A stretch of DNA of 64,000 nucleotides, from NCBI GenBank assembly GCA_025738555.1, contig JAOVFP010000012.1, positions 620,001 through 684,000 of the forward strand, read 5' to 3'. Origin of the DNA: Cyathus striatus. Lineage: Eukaryota; Basidiomycota; Agaricomycetes; Agaricales; Nidulariaceae. Below the pieces are notes generated by a model that was not told the DNA's origin, made no database searches, and saw only the letters and a program-made list of their open reading frames with translations. Position 1 is the stretch's first letter. Each line of letters begins with the position of its first letter. The position numbers and the translations under genes were made by a program. Below, one piece after another: positions 60,604 through 64,000 of this stretch.

Positions 60604-61596
60604 ATGTCTGTTCGTCTCACAAGGAACACTATCCATGCCGCTACTCGTCGCGTCGCCACTAACGCGCGCATGACCCCTCGCGTCGCGAAGAGAAACATGT
60701 CCGCTGTTGGAGATGCTGCCCATGCTGCAAAGTCATCTACTGACAGACTTTGGATTGTACGTTTCTATCAAGTTACCGTGTATCCCACCTTCCAATTTAT
60801 ATTTCATTAGTTAGGCTCTGCTGTCATCTTCGGTCCTGCTGTGAGTCGATTCGCGTTCATGGCTTCGTGAATCCCCTCAAGTTGTTCCGTTTTGCAGTTC
60901 CTCTACCTCGTATCTCCATCTGCGCGAAAGAACAGACATGACTTCCACGACGATAAACACGACTTCCCTGGATTCATCCCTAAAGAGACCGCTCCCACCC
61001 CGAAGTCTCTACTAAGCCCGTCATCATGAAGGACTCTGAGGGTGAGTCCGCTGACGTGTCGCAATCTGTAAAGATTGCCGAGGTTCGTATTACGCCACTT
61101 CTACGGTATCTTTCATATCTTAATGTACATACAGCAAGATGATGCTCCCAAGCAAGCACCCACAGTAAGAACACAATTTAGCTTTATAACAAAGAAATTC
61201 AAGACTTATGACCATCCGCCTTCTTTAGCCCGAATCTCAACCCACTTCTGCTGCTGTTGAGAGTCACGATGCTACTCAGAAGTCTGCTGGGGTGCGCTTT
61301 ATCTCCCTTCCTCTATAATCATACCTAAGACTCCACCAGGAGAGCACCGACAAGTACTTCTCTGGCGAACAGCAGCAAACGCACGAAGTCAAGTCAGACG
61401 TACAGCTCGAGGGTGCTGGCAAAAAGTCCGGCACTTTCAGCAATGATGAGCCTGGGTCTTCTGATCAAGGCGCACCCCGTGTTGCTGGCCAGGTGTGTAG
61501 TCTGGACTCTCTGATTCCGTTTAGTTTTGATGATATCGGTCGCAGAAAGGAATTACGCCCAAAGAAAAGGCAGAGGGCGCAGATGAATCTAAGTAG
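60604..61596 (+). CDS. Small mitochondrial-type single-pass membrane protein, function unknown
   Basis: The start MSVRLTRNTIHAATRRVATN is a strong mitochondrial presequence, positively charged and without acidic residues, continuing to RMTPRVAKRNMSAVG. One membrane helix follows, LWILGSAVIFGPAFLYLV, encoded partly by a 30-nt exon (60812-60841). The rest is hydrophilic and Glu/Lys/Ser-rich (SKPVIM-type, SADVSQSVKIAEQ, SGEQQQTHEVKSDVQLEG), ending TPKEKAEGADESK. Length is about 240 residues over eight exons. No family is recognised with certainty. At 60998-61001 a run of four C appears one base short: adding one would link KETAPTP to EVSTKPVIMKDSEGE, whereas as written the frame ends in a TGA. 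Confidence 0.75.
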
Positions 61597-62298
61597 ACAC
61601 TATTGTTATTGTATATCCACCTGGACAATTCCAATTGCTACATTCATCTTGCCGTTGTGATTGAGGACGCGACGGATATGGTTCCGTTAAATGAATGATA
61701 TCATTCCGATGTCGGAGTTAAACCGTCAAAACCCCGCATCCCGTATTAGCTTCCGCTGGTAACCTCTTTAGACTTCAACTATGACCTATTATAAAGACGG
61801 GCCCATCGTTTTAGGATTTCTCGAGATAAGGAAATGTGTATTCTTAGTTCTATTCAGCTTCACGATTCTTTCATTCTAACCTTGTTTCTTCAAATGTCTT
61901 TTCTGTGATGACTCCTATGGTTCTGACATACGATGCTACCGGGCTACACGCTTGATCTGTACTTTTAATTACCCTGAACATCCAGTCTTTGCGAAAAATG
62001 ACAATATATATGCGCCTTTGAATCAGCCTTGACTACACCTTGAACCTCACCCTATTTGACATTGACTTATATAGTACTCTTCAGTAGTCATTTCCTGTTG
62101 ACATATGCGATATGAAAATCAAAGCGCGAATATCTATGAATAAGGTCCATCCTCACGCTCCAAATCGATCTATAATAACGGAACGAAGTCCATGATATAA
62201 TAATTAGGTCCTCTGTGTCTAAGCACGATTCTTCTGACGAGCAAAGACATGGATATGAGCTAGTCCAGGTACACTCTGAAGCCTCTGTAATGAAATCG
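61597..62298. other. Intergenic (convergent 3' ends)
   Basis: About 700 bp between the 3' ends of two convergent genes, AT-rich, with no gene visible. Confidence 0.5.
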
Positions 62299-63311
62299 TC
62301 AGTTATCTTCCATGCTGTGGTCAAGGTCGTGGCGTACGGGTGGATTAACAAACCAAGCTGTCTCCCACTCGTCTTCTGACCACCTATTCCTCATAAAACG
62401 AGCAACCTCCTCTCCTGCGCGAGCGACTAGTCTCTCTTCTTCATCTGAGCCTTTCGGGGTTATAATCATCTTATCCATGGTTATACCCCAGTCAGCAAGG
62501 GCAGGCAAATAGGTAGGAAGAATGGAAGGAGATGGGGGAGGGCTGGTGGTCCCTGTGAAACCCCATAGACCATCTTGGTCTATACGCGCTTTAATGGAAT
62601 CTGCAACTAGTTCTGGGTGGTATATGGGAATACGTGTCCAGATAAGAGTGTGTTCTATTTCAGGCGGAACTGCAGAATGCATGATCAGAAGGACCAGCCA
62701 TACGACTGGATGTACAAATGCTTGGATTTACCAGAGTATGGCCAATCGTTCTGAATAATACTCAGATATTCCGATGGCGTTTCCCATGAGAAATATTTCG
62801 GCGCATCAGGTGGAAGCGGGGGGAGTTCATTCTGAGAAACAACAGTTGTTGAGGGTGGTACATCTGGAGCAGGTTGATTTTCCTGGATTGCGCTGGTCAA
62901 TAACGAAAGCGTGTCTCGTTTGCCCCATTGTAGACGATAGTTTAGAAGATAGTTCACTGCATTTCATTATTGTTACTCTACTTGAGCGTAAACAGTGGAT
63001 TAATAACACACCCATAGAACCATACTTCTCCTTGATCCCTACTGCCCATTTATCATACCTCCTCTGAAGCTCAATGTCGCGTTTCAATAACCCTAAGTCT
63101 CTAGACAGAACGGATCACATTGTATCAACAATGAATATGACAATGCGGATACCCTAATGAAAACATACCCGGAGTTCACGAATGTCTTTAGTTGATGCCA
63201 TGTGAACTTTGCTGGATAATAGACTAGTAATTCCTCTCGAGTTGGCGGTCCCTTTCGAAGTGGTACGTTTGCTGGAGTTAGAGCTGCGGGTGTCTGGATG
63301 TCTCCTGTCAT
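62299..63311 (-). CDS. DUF3605 protein (N-acetylglucosamine-induced protein 1-like)
   Basis: Exons read MTGDIQTPAALTPANVPLRK, EELLVYYPAKFTWHQLKTFV, DLGLLKRDIELQRRYDKWAV, GIKEKYGSMVNYLLNYRLQW, then APKYFSWETPSEYLSIIQND and the C-terminal HTLIWTRIPIYHPELVAD with ALADWGITMDKMIITPK. The block ending in HTLIWTRIPI is the DUF3605 signature, and a W-rich end (SEDEWETAWFVNPP) follows. Length is about 270 residues. Members of this family are found in fungi; one was described as induced by N-acetylglucosamine, but the biochemical activity is unknown. It faces an unidentified gene across 318 bp. Confidence 0.8.
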
Positions 63312-63629
63312 TATAATCTCTATATTAACAAATAAAGGACGAAAATAAAGTTAGTTCTAGTGCAACGGAAGAAGATGAGCTGAGGTGGCAATTGCAAAAG
63401 GACACGACGTTTGTGTTTTTGATCGTAGAGACATTGTGCGGCGGTCAACGGCCCGGTTGGCGAGCATCATACAATGAAACCAAAATGAAACTACTGAGTA
63501 CTGAATCCTTGCCTTGCTATTTGAACGACCCCAAGCGCTGTGCATTTGACTCGCCGATTCAAACAGTAAATTCTGCCTACTTTCAATTGCAGAGAAAAAT
63601 CGGTCATTCACACACTTTGTCCATCTACA

Positions 63630-64000
63630 ATGTCAACCTGGAGAGGGTCCCAACCACCAAGAGGACGCAGAGCATGGCGTTCACGGGGTGCAAACATATC
63701 TTCAAGGGGGCGTGCTAGTAATCCATCTAATACAAGGGGGATGATATCCTCCATGAAGATGGAACATGTTGCTAGTGTCAGTAGAAGCAGTGGCTTAGAG
63801 AAGGATGGTGATACGTGAGTGCCTCTTCTTATTTACATAAAATCCCATTTGTGATAAACCTCAGCACTACAGACTAAAGGATCACTGCGTTCAGGAAGAG
63901 TACCGAGGCTTTATCCAAGAAAAAGTGAGGAATATCATCAGTCCATGGATCGTGGACCGTCTCATTCATGCCGCTCCCTCCACCAGTTAAACAGCTTGCT
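63630..64000 (+). CDS. Arg/Ser/Gly-rich protein, 5' part of unidentified gene
   Basis: The first exon (63630-63814) encodes MSTWRGSQPPRGRRAWRSRG and an R/S/N-rich stretch, then an intron to 63872. The next exon starts LKDHCVQEEYRGFIQEK. It may close at the TAA at 63988, giving about 105 residues, or a donor GTGAGG at 63925 may carry it beyond the window. No domain is seen in what is visible. The promoter region to the divergent DUF3605 gene is 318 bp. Confidence 0.5.

Noticed and set aside
1..64000. CRISPR arrays, rRNA genes, telomere repeats, autonomous transposon proteins
   Set aside because: No regularly spaced direct repeats, rRNA-like sequence, telomeric units, or transposase/reverse transcriptase motifs were seen on either strand.

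Overview
The window looks like nuclear DNA of an agaricomycete basidiomycete (mushroom-type fungus). Protein-coding genes are cut by many short GT-AG introns, mostly about 45-70 nt, with CTRAY-like branch points. Genes lie on both strands with short shared promoters, and the family content fits: F-box/TPR proteins, a wax-synthase-type acyltransferase, ABM-like small proteins, an SDR cluster and an MCM1-type MADS factor. Exon structures below were worked out by reading frames and splice junctions by eye. They are hypotheses until checked against RNA.

Layout, left to right. 0-1.3 kb: the 3' end of one small ABM-like protein gene and a complete tandem paralogue. 1.4-4.7 kb: a TPR/F-box protein (-) sharing a 126-bp promoter with a CTD-kinase cyclin (+). 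5.1-12.9 kb: eIF3a/TIF32 (-), a wax-synthase-like membrane acyltransferase (-) and a NiCoT nickel/cobalt permease (+). 13.1-18.0 kb: a short-chain dehydrogenase cluster with one intact copy and two decayed copies. A roughly 585-bp element with about 125-bp terminal inverted repeats sits at the end of the middle copy. 18.6-26.7 kb: a zf-C3H1 (Red1/ZFC3H1-like) protein and an MCM1-like MADS-box factor, separated by 2.5 kb without a clear gene. 26.7-29.9 kb: mostly gene-poor, with one candidate small gene on the minus strand. 29.9-34.7 kb: one large SAM-dependent methyltransferase gene whose N-terminal tail carries four spaced TPWEL repeats. 35.3-40.1 kb: an AAGAB/Irc6-like trafficking factor and the Hsp90 co-chaperone CDC37. 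43.7-47.6 kb: a serine/threonine kinase with a long disordered tail. 49-57 kb: mitochondrial porin (VDAC), mRNA 5'-triphosphatase (CET1), a Rad60/Esc2-like SUMO-like protein and a GCFC-domain protein, the last two sharing a 90-bp promoter. 58.4-64 kb: an aquaglyceroporin, a tRNA-Lys(UUU) with intron, a small mitochondrial-type membrane protein, a DUF3605 protein and the start of an unidentified gene.

Most genes are housekeeping: RNA polymerase II CTD phosphorylation and capping, translation initiation, RNA surveillance, SUMO and genome maintenance, chaperoning, mitochondrial transport. They do not form a pathway cluster. The unusual parts are the methyltransferase with TPWEL repeats, the SDR cluster with its inverted-repeat element, and a recurring pattern of one- or two-base frame breaks inside well-conserved genes. 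Several of those breaks lie in C/G runs and most likely reflect residual indels in the assembly rather than biology.
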